This document shows, in pieces, positions 14,715 through 23,556 of a stretch of DNA of 64,000 nt. Each line of letters starts with the position of its first letter. Position 1 is the stretch's first letter. Both the position numbers and the translations under genes were made by a program. Source of the DNA: Castellaniella sp044508625 (GTDB taxonomy: Bacteria > Pseudomonadota > Gammaproteobacteria > Burkholderiales > Burkholderiaceae_B); the NCBI GenBank assembly GCA_044508625.1, contig JBIQHJ010000001.1:124001-188000 (forward strand), given 5' to 3'. The notes under the pieces are model-generated. The model saw only the letters and a program-made list of their open reading frames with translations, was not told the origin of the DNA and did not search any database.

Positions 14715-16547
14715 ATGACCTTGCGCAAACTGACGCTGCTGGCACTGCTCCTCGTCTTTGCCGCGCTGCCCTTTTTCGATGGCATCGGCGGCTACTGGCT
14801 GCATGTGCTCAATCTCGCCTGGATCGCGGCCATCGCCGCCCTGGGGGTGACGATCGCCACGGGAATGACCGGGCTGATCGTCCTGGGGCAGGCCGCCGTC
14901 ATGGGGGTGGGAGCCTACACGACCGCGCTGGCGATGATGCTGCTGGCCTGGCCGTGGTGGGTCGCGCTGGGCGCGGCGCTGCTCCTCTCGGCGGCGGTGG
15001 GTGTCGCCCTGGGCCTGCTGTCCATGCGGATCAAGGGCCACTACCTGGCCATCGTGACCCTCGCGCTGAACGAGATCTTTCGCCTGGTCGCCCTGAACGA
15101 ATCCTGGCTGACGGGCGGCCCCATGGGCTTGCGCGACATCCCGGGCTCGGATTGGGGATTCCCGGGGCCGGACGCCGACCATCGGCTCTATCTGCCGATC
15201 TTCCTGCTGATGGTCGCGGCGTACGCCCTCGCCCTGCGCCTGTACCGGCGCAAGCCGGGCCGCCAGATGCGGGCGGTGCGCGACGACGAGCTGGCGGCCG
15301 AGTCCATGGGCGTCGATTCGCGCGCGATACAGGTCCAGGCGTTCGTGCTTTGCAGCGTCTTCGGCGCGCTCGCCGGAGGGCTCTACGCCTTGATGAACGG
15401 GTTCATCTCGCCCAACAATTTCCTCATCATCGAAAGCATCAAGATCATCCTGATGTCGGTCCTGGGCGGCCTGGGCTCGATCGGCGGCACCTTGCTGGGC
15501 GCCGCCGCCATCACGATCCTGCCCGAGGCCCTGCGCGACCTGCAATTGTTCTACATGGCGGCCTTCGGCCTGGGCGTGGTGATCATCCTGCTGGTGGCCC
15601 CGCGCGGCCTGGGCGTCGTCGCGGACTGGCTGCTTGCGCCGTGGCTGCCCCTCGCCGAGCATGAGCGGCAGCCGGAGGGAATCCTGTCGATCTCGAGCGC
15701 GAGGCCCGGTCCGGCGGGGGCCGGTGCGGCGGCGTCCGGTCCGGCGGCAGCGGCCGGCGCGGCCCTCCGGCCCGCCGCGCCGGCGGCCGACGCCCGGGTG
15801 CTGATGTCGGTGCGCGGCATCGCCAAGCACTTCGGAGGAATCTATGCCTTGCAGGACGTCGGCTTCGATCTGCGCGAGGGCGAGATCCTCGGGCTGATCG
15901 GCCCCAATGGATCGGGCAAGTCGACCTTCGTGAACGTGTGTTCCGGCGTGATCCGCCCGGATGCCGGGAGGATCACCCTCGGCGGCACCGACATCACCGG
16001 CCTGCCGGCCTGGAAAATCCACCGGCTCGGCGTCTCGAGGATTTTCCAGAACGTCCGCCTGTGGGAATCGATGACGGTGCTGGAAAACGTCATGCTCGCC
16101 TGGGACGGCGAGGGGCGCGGTGCCCGGTATGAACGGGAGGCGCGCGACGCGGCCTTGCGGGCGCTCGAGGACATGGGCGTCGCCTTCCTGGCGAACCGGC
16201 GCGCGGGCGACCTCTCGTTCGGCCAGAGCCGCATGGTGGAGCTGGCGCGCGCCATGGTCACGCGCCCGCGCCTGCTGCTGCTCGACGAACCCGCGGCCGG
16301 ATTGCGCGGCGGCCTGGTCATGGAGCTGGCCGACACCTTGCAGCGGCTGCGCGCCCAGGGGACTTCCATTCTCGTCATCGAGCATCGCATCAAGCTCGTC
16401 ATGGCGATGTGCGATCGTGTCGTGGTCCTCAACCTGGGCCAGGCCATCGCCGAGGGCCCGCCGGCCCGGATCCAGGCCGACCCGCAAGTGATCGAGGCCT
16501 ATCTTGGAGAGCGCGCCGGCTACGACTTCGAGGCGAGGACGGCGTGA
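14715..16547 (+). CDS. LivM-LivG fusion: ABC permease plus ATPase
   Basis: A 610-residue protein joining two usual subunits. Residues 1-310 are a LivM permease (G-L-I-V-L-G-Q-A-A-V-M-G-V-G-A-Y and the GGLGSIGGTLLGAA loop). Residues 312-355 are an Ala/Gly/Pro linker. Residues 356-600 are a LivG ATPase: Walker A GPNGSGKST, signature LSFGQSRMVELARAM, Walker B LLLLDEP, switch His in VIEHRI. The D-loop reads AGLRGG. Such M-G fusions are known but are not the common form. I used ATG 14715, after an AG-rich stretch; an in-frame ATG lies at 14694. Confidence 0.92.
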   Translation: MTLRKLTLLALLLVFAALPFFDGIGGYWLHVLNLAWIAAIAALGVTIATGMTGLIVLGQAAVMGVGAYTTALAMMLLAWPWWVALGAALLLSAAVGVALGLLSMRIKGHYLAIVTLALNEIFRLVALNESWLTGGPMGLRDIPGSDWGFPGPDADHRLYLPIFLLMVAAYALALRLYRRKPGRQMRAVRDDELAAESMGVDSRAIQVQAFVLCSVFGALAGGLYALMNGFISPNNFLIIESIKIILMSVLGGLGSIGGTLLGAAAITILPEALRDLQLFYMAAFGLGVVIILLVAPRGLGVVADWLLAPWLPLAEHERQPEGILSISSARPGPAGAGAAASGPAAAAGAALRPAAPAADARVLMSVRGIAKHFGGIYALQDVGFDLREGEILGLIGPNGSGKSTFVNVCSGVIRPDAGRITLGGTDITGLPAWKIHRLGVSRIFQNVRLWESMTVLENVMLAWDGEGRGARYEREARDAALRALEDMGVAFLANRRAGDLSFGQSRMVELARAMVTRPRLLLLDEPAAGLRGGLVMELADTLQRLRAQGTSILVIEHRIKLVMAMCDRVVVLNLGQAIAEGPPARIQADPQVIEAYLGERAGYDFEARTA

Positions 16548-16596
16548 TGTGTTTTTCAGACGAGGTCGTGAGATCGACCCATTTCAGGAGACAACA

Positions 16597-17739
16597 ATGA
16601 AGAAACGGATATTCCATCGCTCGCTGCTGGCCGCCGCCTGCGCGCTGTGCCTGGGCGCGCCCGCGACGGGCGCCATGGCCGCCGACGACGTGGTGACGAT
16701 CGGCGCCTCGGCGCCGTTGACCGGGCCGCGCGCGAATCTGGGGCGCTATTTCAAGGAGGGGGTCGACCTCGCGGTCGACGAGATCAACGCGGCGGGCGGC
16801 GTGCTGGGCAAGCCGCTGAAGGTCGTCTTCGAAGACGACCAGGCCGACAATCCCAATGTCGCCATCAACGCCATCAATCGCCTGCTCAAGGTCGACCACG
16901 TCACCGCGTTCCTGGGGCCGCATTTCTCCGTGGCGCAGATGGCCACGCAAAACATCTACTGCGGCAAGGCCGTGTCGATCACGGGCGCCAGCGGCGTGCC
17001 GGTCACCGAATCCGGCTGCAAGACCGTCCTGCGGAATCGCGCCAACGACATCGTCGGCGCCAAGGCGCTGGTGGCCTATGCCCGCAGCACGCTCAAGATC
17101 GACAAGATCGGCGTGCTCTACATCAATGACGATTTCGGCAAGGGGGGCGGCGACCGCGTGATCAAGGCGATCGAGGACGTCGGCATCAAGCCCGTGGCGG
17201 TCGTGACGCACAATGCCGAGGACAAGGATTTCTCGGCGCAACTGGCGCGGCTCCACGATGCCGGCGCGAAATTGGTGATCATGTGGACCCACGACAATGA
17301 GGCGGCGCTGATCGTGCGGCAGGCCAAGCAGCTCGGGCTGGGGATGAAGTTCGCGGGCAGCACGTCGCTGAGCCAGCCCGTCTTCGTGAAACTGGCCGGC
17401 GAGGCGGGCGAGGGCGCCATCAGCTCCAGCGATTTCGTCACCTCCAATCCCGACGCCGGGGTCCAGGGCTTCATCAAGAAGTACAAGGCGCGCTACAAGG
17501 CCGAGCCCGAACTCTACGGCGCGACCTACTATGACGCGACCTATCTGATGGCGCGGGCCATCGACCTGGCGGGCTCGCTGGATCCCGCCAAGATCCGCGA
17601 GGCCTTCGGCAAGGTCCAGTACCAGGGGGTCCTGGCCAACTACCATTGCGTCGCCAATGGCGATTGCAATCACCAGGTCTACATCGTCGAACTCGAGCAC
17701 GGCGATCCCGTCATCAAGGAACTGGTGAAGTTCCGATGA
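16597..17739 (+). CDS. LivJ-type periplasmic substrate-binding protein
   Basis: A 380-residue exported protein. The signal peptide covers residues 1-28 (hydrophobic core about 9-25, cleavage near AMA-AD). The mature start VVTIGASAPLTGPRANLGRY and the following E-I-N-A-A-G-G-V-L-G-K-P-L are typical of HAAT binding proteins. It selects the ligand for the LivH/LivMG/LivF importer. CAGGAG precedes ATG 16597. It lies 49 bases after the fusion gene and overlaps livF as ATGA. Confidence 0.94.
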   Translation: MKKRIFHRSLLAAACALCLGAPATGAMAADDVVTIGASAPLTGPRANLGRYFKEGVDLAVDEINAAGGVLGKPLKVVFEDDQADNPNVAINAINRLLKVDHVTAFLGPHFSVAQMATQNIYCGKAVSITGASGVPVTESGCKTVLRNRANDIVGAKALVAYARSTLKIDKIGVLYINDDFGKGGGDRVIKAIEDVGIKPVAVVTHNAEDKDFSAQLARLHDAGAKLVIMWTHDNEAALIVRQAKQLGLGMKFAGSTSLSQPVFVKLAGEAGEGAISSSDFVTSNPDAGVQGFIKKYKARYKAEPELYGATYYDATYLMARAIDLAGSLDPAKIREAFGKVQYQGVLANYHCVANGDCNHQVYIVELEHGDPVIKELVKFR

Positions 17740-18500
17740 GGCCGGCAGCCGCCATGCGAGAACGAGGGGACGCTTGCGCGGCTGGCCGCGTGGTGCTCGA
17801 CGTTCGCGGGGCCGACGCCTATTACGGCAAGGCCCAGGTCCTGTTCGGCGTCGGCATCCGGGTCGTCCAGGGGCAGGTCGTGTCGCTCATCGGCGCGAAC
17901 GGCGCGGGAAAATCCACGACCCTGAACCTCATCATGGGACGCCTCCAGGCGGCCGCCGGGACGGTGGAACTGAATGGCGTGTCGATCGCCGGGAAATCGA
18001 CCGAGGCCATCATCGGCATGGGCGTGGCCTGCGTGCCGCAGCGCAGGCGCATTTTCGCGACGATGTCGGTGCGCGAAAACCTCGAAGTCGGCGGCTATGT
18101 GCGCCGCAAGGACCGCGCGGGCCTGGCGCGCGCCTTCGATGAGGTCTATGCGCTCTTTCCCGTGCTCGAGGCCAAGTCGGGCATGATGGGCGGCGTCCTT
18201 TCTGGCGGCGAGCAGCAGATGCTCGCCATCGGCCGCGGCCTGATGTCCGACCCTTCGCTCCTCTTGCTCGACGAGCCCTCGATGGGGATCTCGCCCAAGC
18301 TCACGACCGAGATGTTCGCCGACATCCGGCGCATCGCCGGGACGGGACGCACGGTGCTGATCGTCGAGCAGAATGCCTATGCGGCCCTCGGGATCTCGGA
18401 TTACGGCTATGTGCTCGAGAACGGCGCGGTCGCCCTGGAGGGCAGGGCCGCGGACCTGATCGAGGACGACTATGTGCGCCGGACGTATCTGGGCGCCTGA
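17736..18500 (+). CDS. LivF-type ABC ATPase
   Basis: A 254-residue cytoplasmic ATPase, the second one of the Liv importer. Walker A is GANGAGKST, the signature LSGGEQQMLAIGRGLM, Walker B LLLLDEPSMGISP, and the switch region VEQNA is the LivF form. It starts inside the binding-protein stop codon (ATGA) and ends the operon; a strong hairpin follows at once. All parts of a working importer are therefore present. Confidence 0.94.
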   Translation: MRPAAAMRERGDACAAGRVVLDVRGADAYYGKAQVLFGVGIRVVQGQVVSLIGANGAGKSTTLNLIMGRLQAAAGTVELNGVSIAGKSTEAIIGMGVACVPQRRRIFATMSVRENLEVGGYVRRKDRAGLARAFDEVYALFPVLEAKSGMMGGVLSGGEQQMLAIGRGLMSDPSLLLLDEPSMGISPKLTTEMFADIRRIAGTGRTVLIVEQNAYAALGISDYGYVLENGAVALEGRAADLIEDDYVRRTYLGA

Positions 18501-18503
18501 GCG

Positions 18504-18532
18504 CCCGGCAAGCCGGCCGCCGGCTTGCCGGG
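18504..18532 (+). terminator. Hairpin after the Liv operon
   Basis: A 13-bp perfect stem (CCCGGCAAGCCGG with its complement) around a 3-base loop begins 3 bases after the livF stop. No T run follows. It is the most likely operon end and is strong enough to stall polymerase or protect the 3' end. Confidence 0.65.
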
Positions 18533-18663
18533 GCCGCGGCTCGGTGCTTGCGTGGCGCCGCGGACGCGGCCGTCCCGGCGGCCCGATATAATCCTGTCTC
18601 AATAGAGCCGCCCCGGCGCGAGGCCGCGGGCGGCCTTCCCTACCGACAGGATTGGATCGGTCC

Positions 18664-19728
18664 ATGCGAGCCATCAAGAAATCCCCCAAGGGCCAGGAGG
18701 CGGTCCCGGCGGCCGGGCGCGTGACGCTGCTGGATATCGCCCGGCACGCGGGCGTCTCGCGCGCGACGGTGTCCCTGGTCATGCGCGACAGTCCGCTCGT
18801 CGCCAGCGAGACCCGGGATCGGATCAAGCAGGCGGCGGCCGAGCTGGGCTATGTCTACAATCGCGGCGCCGCCAGCCTGCGGTCCCGGCGGTCGCTGATC
18901 GTGGGGGTGTCGATCACGGACTTGAGCAACCCGTACTTCGCCGAGCTCACCGCGGCGGCAGAGCTGGGCCTGTCCCAGGTGGACCGCATGGCGCTGCTGA
19001 GCAACAACAATGAGTCGGTCGAAAAGCAGTCCTCGTTCGTCGACACGATGCGCGAGTACAACGTCGACGGCTTGATCATCTGCCCCGCGATCGGGACGCC
19101 GGTGGCCACGATCCGCCGCCTCAACGCGCTGCGCATTCCTTTCGTCTTCCTGTCGCGCCGCGTCGCCGGGGTCAAGGCGGACTACGTCTCCAACGACAAC
19201 GTCCGCGGCCTGCGGATGGCGACCGAGCATCTTCTGTCGCTCGGGCATCGCCGCATCGCGATGATCTGCACGAGCACGCGGACCTCCACGGGCCGCGAAC
19301 GGCTCGAGGGATACACGTCCGCCCTGCGGGACGCGGACCTGCCCGTCGATCCCGCCATCATCGTCGAGGGCGCGCCGACCCGGCGCAATGGGATGGAAGG
19401 CCTGATGTCGCTCATGGCGCTGGACCGTCCCCCGACGGCGGCGGTCTGTTTCAACGACATCACGGCCTTCGGGGCGATGCTGGGCCTCAATCGCCTGGGC
19501 ATGCGGATCGGCCACGATTTCGCCGTGGTCGGCCACGACGACATCGCCGAGGCCGGCCTCTGGCTGCCGGGCCTGACGACGATCGCCATCCCGATCGAGG
19601 AGATCGGCCGCCAGGCGGCGCGCGTGCTGCTCGATCGGATCAATGAGCCGGACCGCCCGGTCCAGAAGGTCATCCTTCCCCCCCGCTTGATCGTGCGCGA
19701 GTCCAGCGGCGCGCCCGGGCACGCCTGA
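18664..19728 (+). CDS. LacI-family transcriptional regulator
   Basis: A 354-residue regulator. The LacI helix-turn-helix with hinge is at residues 18-70 (VTLLDIARHAGVSRATVSLV) and the periplasmic-binding-like effector domain at about 80-340. I used the ATG at 18664 with GACAGGA upstream; an earlier TTG at 18652 is possible. It is convergent with the minus-strand catabolic operon (stops adjacent at 19728/19729), which is its most likely target, though its operator would be 9 kb away near 28.9 kb. Confidence 0.92.
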   Translation: MRAIKKSPKGQEAVPAAGRVTLLDIARHAGVSRATVSLVMRDSPLVASETRDRIKQAAAELGYVYNRGAASLRSRRSLIVGVSITDLSNPYFAELTAAAELGLSQVDRMALLSNNNESVEKQSSFVDTMREYNVDGLIICPAIGTPVATIRRLNALRIPFVFLSRRVAGVKADYVSNDNVRGLRMATEHLLSLGHRRIAMICTSTRTSTGRERLEGYTSALRDADLPVDPAIIVEGAPTRRNGMEGLMSLMALDRPPTAAVCFNDITAFGAMLGLNRLGMRIGHDFAVVGHDDIAEAGLWLPGLTTIAIPIEEIGRQAARVLLDRINEPDRPVQKVILPPRLIVRESSGAPGHA

Positions 19729-20511
19729 TCAGAACCGGGGGATGTGCAGGCCGCCGTCGATGTGGAAGGCGTCGCCGGTGCTGAAGGGGAAGGCCCCGTC
19801 GGCCAGCGCGGCGACCGCGAGGCCGACTTCGTCGGCCGTGCCGAATCGCCGGATGGGCGTCAGTCCGTCGGCGATGCGCTGGTCGTACCGGGCCTTGACG
19901 ACCCGGGTCATGTCCGTCTCGATGATCCCGGGGCGGATTTCGTAGACGCGGATGCCGGCCTCGGCCAGGCGCAGCGCATAGAGCTTGGTCGCCATCGAGA
20001 TCCCGGTCTTCGACAGGCAGTATTCGGCGCGCTCGACCGAGGCGAACAGCGCATTGGCCGAGGAGACGTTCACGATCGTGCGGCGGCCGGCCGGCGCCTC
20101 GTCGGCGAGCATGCGGCGGGCGATGTCCTGCGTCAGGAAGAACATGGCTTTCAGGTTGACCGACATCAGTGTGTCGAAGCTCGCCTCGTCGACGTCCAGG
20201 ATGTCGCCCCGGACTTTGACGGAGATGCCGGCATTGTTCACGAGGCAGCTCAGGCCCCCGAAGGCCTGCCAGGCCTGGGCGGCGAGATCCGCGCGCGACC
20301 GTGAGTCGGCGATGTCGGCGATCACCGCGTGCGCCCGGACGCCTTCACGCGCCAGCGCGGCGAGCGTGTGGTCCATGTCGGCGTCGCGCACGATGTCGTT
20401 GACCACGATGTCGTAGCCCTTGCGCGCCAGGGCCAGGCAGATGCCGCGGCCGATTCCCCGGCGTCCGCCGGTCACGAGCGCCGCGGGGCGGCGGGAATCC
20501 GTATGCGTCAT
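19729..20511 (-). CDS. SDR-family NAD(P)-dependent oxidoreductase
   Basis: A 260-residue classical short-chain dehydrogenase. The cofactor motif is GGRRGIGRG (residues 16-24), the structural motif NNAGI, and the catalytic set Ser in NVSS with Y-C-L-S-K (YxxxK). The pattern resembles 3-ketoacyl-reductase/diketone reductase annotations used for many sugar or polyol dehydrogenases. It is the last gene of the TRAP/CoA operon, 9 bases after the acyl-CoA dehydrogenase gene. The substrate is unknown. Confidence 0.9.
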   Translation of the reverse strand: MTHTDSRRPAALVTGGRRGIGRGICLALARKGYDIVVNDIVRDADMDHTLAALAREGVRAHAVIADIADSRSRADLAAQAWQAFGGLSCLVNNAGISVKVRGDILDVDEASFDTLMSVNLKAMFFLTQDIARRMLADEAPAGRRTIVNVSSANALFASVERAEYCLSKTGISMATKLYALRLAEAGIRVYEIRPGIIETDMTRVVKARYDQRIADGLTPIRRFGTADEVGLAVAALADGAFPFSTGDAFHIDGGLHIPRF

Positions 20512-20520
20512 GGCGGCCTC

Positions 20521-21669
20521 CTAGCCCAGCATCGCCCGCGCGATGATCAGGCGCTGGATCTGGTTGGTCCCTTCGTAGATCTGGGTGATCTTGGCGTCCC
20601 GGTACAGCCGCTCGACCTCGATGCCGCGCGTGTAGCCCATGCCGCCGTGGATCTGGATCGCGTGGGCCGTGTGCTCGACCGCGGCATCGCCGGCGAAGCA
20701 TTTGGCCATGGAGGCCTCGACCGAGGCGCGCTCGCCCCGGTCCATCTTGTCGGCCGCGGCGTGCACCATCAGACGGGCCGCGTGCGTGGCCTTCGCCATG
20801 TCCGCCACCATCCACTGCACCGCCTGGAAGTCGGCGATGGGGCGGCCGAACTGGCGGCGCATGCGGGCGTAGTCGATGGAGGCTTCCAGGGCGGCCTGCA
20901 GGATCCCGACCGCCAGCGACGCGATCCCCACGCGGCCCTTGTCCAGCACGTTCATCATCATCTTGAAGCCCTGGCCTTCGACGCCCAGCAGCGCCTCCTC
21001 GGCCAGCGGAACGGCGTCGAAGGACAGCGGACCCAGGGGGGAGGCGCGCTGGCCCATCTTGTGCTCGCGGGGCCCGGCGGTGTAGCCGGGGAGGTCGCGG
21101 TCGACGAGGAAGATGCTCATGCCGCGTTTGCCCAGCTCGACGTTGCTGCGCGCCAGGACGACGGCGAAGTCGGCGACCGGCGCATTGTGGATCCAGAGCT
21201 TTTCGCCGCTCAGCGACCAGCCGCCGGCGCCGCGCGTGGCGGTGCAGCGGATGCCGCCGACGTCCGAGCCCGCGCCCGCCTCGGTGATGGCGTAGGCGCA
21301 GCGCCTCTCGCCGCGCAGCAGGGGCGCCAGGTAGCGTTCGCGCTGCTCCGGCGTGCCGTGCTCGGACAGCAGCGAGGAGACCAGCTCGACCAGGCCGCAC
21401 TGGTCGGCGACCGAGGCATAGCCCCGGCCCAGTTCCTCCATGAGGACGGCATAGGCCAGGGCGCCGGCGCCCACGCCGCCGTGGGCTTCCGGGATGGTCA
21501 GCGCGAGCATGCCGAGCCGGGCCATCTCCTGGTACAGCTCGGCGGGATAGCGCTCGGTCTCGTCGAGCTCCGCCGCGATGGGGCGGACCTTTTCGTCGAC
21601 GAAGGCGCGCGCCGAGTCGCGGATCATGCGCTGGATGTCGTTGAGCGGGGGTTCGAATGTGTATGTCAT
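20521..21669 (-). CDS. Acyl-CoA dehydrogenase
   Basis: A 382-residue FAD enzyme oxidising an acyl-CoA to the 2-enoyl-CoA. Marks: YAITEAGAGSDVGGI (FAD/substrate loop), MRRQFGRPIADFQAVQWMVA, and QIYEGTNQIQR near the C-terminus, where Glu is the catalytic base position of many family members. I used ATG 21669 (AAGG upstream); an ATG at 21693 would add 8 residues. With the CoA-transferase and enoyl-CoA hydratase of the same operon it makes a beta-oxidation-like module. Confidence 0.93.
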   Translation of the reverse strand: MTYTFEPPLNDIQRMIRDSARAFVDEKVRPIAAELDETERYPAELYQEMARLGMLALTIPEAHGGVGAGALAYAVLMEELGRGYASVADQCGLVELVSSLLSEHGTPEQRERYLAPLLRGERRCAYAITEAGAGSDVGGIRCTATRGAGGWSLSGEKLWIHNAPVADFAVVLARSNVELGKRGMSIFLVDRDLPGYTAGPREHKMGQRASPLGPLSFDAVPLAEEALLGVEGQGFKMMMNVLDKGRVGIASLAVGILQAALEASIDYARMRRQFGRPIADFQAVQWMVADMAKATHAARLMVHAAADKMDRGERASVEASMAKCFAGDAAVEHTAHAIQIHGGMGYTRGIEVERLYRDAKITQIYEGTNQIQRLIIARAMLG

Positions 21670-21760
21670 GGCGTTCAGGCCTTCTTGACCCATTGGAGGG
21701 TATGGTGGGCGACATCGGCGAGGTCGCCGTGCCGGTTGACGGGTGTGGCGCGGGCCGGGA

Positions 21761-22795
21761 TCATCGGGAGGTCTCGAGGTCGATCGCGCGCCCTTGTTCG
21801 GAGGACCGCAGGAATCCCTCGATCAGGACCTGGACGCCCAGCGCCGAGCGGCCATGCGCCATGGGCGCCCGGCCCGATCGCACGCTTTCGAGGAAATCCT
21901 GGATCAGGGCGCGATGGGCGCCGTGGTCGAAGGCCATCGGATCCTGGGGGTCGCGCTTGAATTCCGGCGGGCTGGTGTGTTCGTGGCGCCCGTCCTGATG
22001 ATGGACGTCCAGCGATTCTCCCGTCATGACCGCCGTGCCTCGCTCGCAGGCGAGCTCGATGCGTTCGGGGAAACCGGGATAGGCGACGGTCGTGGCATCG
22101 ATGCAGCCGATGGCGCCGTTCTCGAATTCGATGGCGCCGCAGGCGACGTCCTCGGTATCCGTGGCCCGCAGGCCCGAGTTCCGCGCGAACGCGGTGATGC
22201 GGCGGGCCGGACCGGCCAGGTCCAGCAGCAGGTCCAGGGTGTGGATCGCCTGGGTCAGGAGCACGCCGCCGCCATCGCGCGCCATCATCCCGCGGCCGGG
22301 TTCGGCGTAATAGGCGGGGGTGCGCCACCAGCGGATCGAGGCGCTGCCCGAGACCAGGCGTCCCAGCGCGCCCGCGCGCATCAATTGGCGCAGGGCGATG
22401 GCGGCGGGCCGGAACCGGTGCTGCAGGACGACGCCGAGCCGCAGGCCCGCCTCCTCCATGAGCCGGACGGCCTGGACGGCGCGGGCGGTGGAGACGTCCA
22501 GGGGTTTCTCGACCAGCACGTGCTTGCCGGCCGCCGCGCAGCGGGCGATCAGCTCGAGGTGCGTGAGCGGCGGGGTCAGCAGCAGCACGGATTCCAGTTC
22601 GGGATCCGACAGCAGCGCCTCCAGGGTTTCCACCACGGGCAGGCCGGCTTCGCGCGCCGCCTCCCTGCGCCGCGGGCTGGGCGTCCAGGCGGCGGCGATC
22701 TCGACGCGGTCGCCGAGGTCGCGCAGACTTTGGAGGTGGGGGCGGAGGGCCATCCCCAGGCCGACCAGCCCGATCCTTTGCCTGGGCGCGTTCAT
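21761..22795 (-). CDS. Gfo/Idh/MocA-family oxidoreductase
   Basis: A 344-residue NAD(P)-dependent oxidoreductase. The Rossmann start is IGLVGLGMALRPHL (8-21), followed by the family EKP motif in HVLVEKPLDVS and a C-terminal alpha/beta substrate domain. Members act on sugars, inositols and similar polyols. Start ATG 22795 overlaps the enoyl-CoA hydratase stop (ATGA). A gap of 91 bases separates its stop from the acyl-CoA dehydrogenase start. The fold is clear; the substrate is not. Confidence 0.9.
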   Translation of the reverse strand: MNAPRQRIGLVGLGMALRPHLQSLRDLGDRVEIAAAWTPSPRRREAAREAGLPVVETLEALLSDPELESVLLLTPPLTHLELIARCAAAGKHVLVEKPLDVSTARAVQAVRLMEEAGLRLGVVLQHRFRPAAIALRQLMRAGALGRLVSGSASIRWWRTPAYYAEPGRGMMARDGGGVLLTQAIHTLDLLLDLAGPARRITAFARNSGLRATDTEDVACGAIEFENGAIGCIDATTVAYPGFPERIELACERGTAVMTGESLDVHHQDGRHEHTSPPEFKRDPQDPMAFDHGAHRALIQDFLESVRSGRAPMAHGRSALGVQVLIEGFLRSSEQGRAIDLETSR

Positions 22796-23556
22796 GATGG
22801 CTCCTCGCCGGCGCCACGGCGAAAGGCCGCGATGCCTTCCAGGTGCTGGCCGGTGCTGAAGCACAGGGTGTTCATCTCGTTCTCGTAGCGCAGCCCCGCC
22901 TCGACCGGCGTGGAAAGCGCCTGGCGCACCGAGGCCTTGACGGCCTGCGCGGCGATCGGGTTGAGCGCCGCCAGCTTGCGGGCGACCTCGAGGGCGGTCT
23001 CCATGACGGCGTCGTCGTCGACGAGATAGTCGATCAGCCCCAGCCGGTAGGCCTCCGGGGCGTCGATCGGCTCGCCCAATAGCAGCAGCCTCAGGGCGGG
23101 GCCATAGCCGATCAGGCGCGGCAGCATCTGCGAGGCGCCGCCGCCGCCGACCCATCCGTGGGTGACCTCGGGAAAGCCGTAGCGCGAGCCTCGTCCGCCG
23201 ACCCGCAGGTCGGATGCCAGCGCCAGCTCGCCGCCGCCGCCCAGCACCCAGCCCTTGAGGGCGGCCACGACCGGCTTGCGGACGCTGCGCAAGGCGTGGG
23301 CGTATTCCAGGCGGTTGCGAAAGGCCCAGGGGGTCGGATAGCGGGCGAGCGATCCCAGGTCGCTGCCCGCGCAGAACGCCCGATCGCCGCTGCCGGCGAT
23401 CAGGACGGCACGCACGGCCTCATCGCGGTCCGCCTCGCGGCAGCAGGCCTCGATGCGCTCGGCCATGTCCGGCGTGACGGCGTTCATCTTCCGCGGCCGA
23501 TTCAGGGTGATGCGGGCGATCCCGTCGCCGGTCTCCAGGATGACTTCCGGTGTCAT
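22792..23556 (-). CDS. Enoyl-CoA hydratase/isomerase family protein
   Basis: A 254-residue crotonase-fold enzyme. Oxyanion-hole segments are A-F-C-A-G-S-D-L-G and KGWVLGGGGELALASD; FPEVTHGWVGGGG carries the second candidate acid/base Glu. It would hydrate, isomerise or cleave a CoA thioester made by the operon's CoA-transferase and acyl-CoA dehydrogenase. It is coupled at both ends by ATGA overlaps with the shikimate-dehydrogenase-like gene and the Gfo/Idh gene. Confidence 0.92.
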   Translation of the reverse strand: MTPEVILETGDGIARITLNRPRKMNAVTPDMAERIEACCREADRDEAVRAVLIAGSGDRAFCAGSDLGSLARYPTPWAFRNRLEYAHALRSVRKPVVAALKGWVLGGGGELALASDLRVGGRGSRYGFPEVTHGWVGGGGASQMLPRLIGYGPALRLLLLGEPIDAPEAYRLGLIDYLVDDDAVMETALEVARKLAALNPIAAQAVKASVRQALSTPVEAGLRYENEMNTLCFSTGQHLEGIAAFRRGAGEEPS

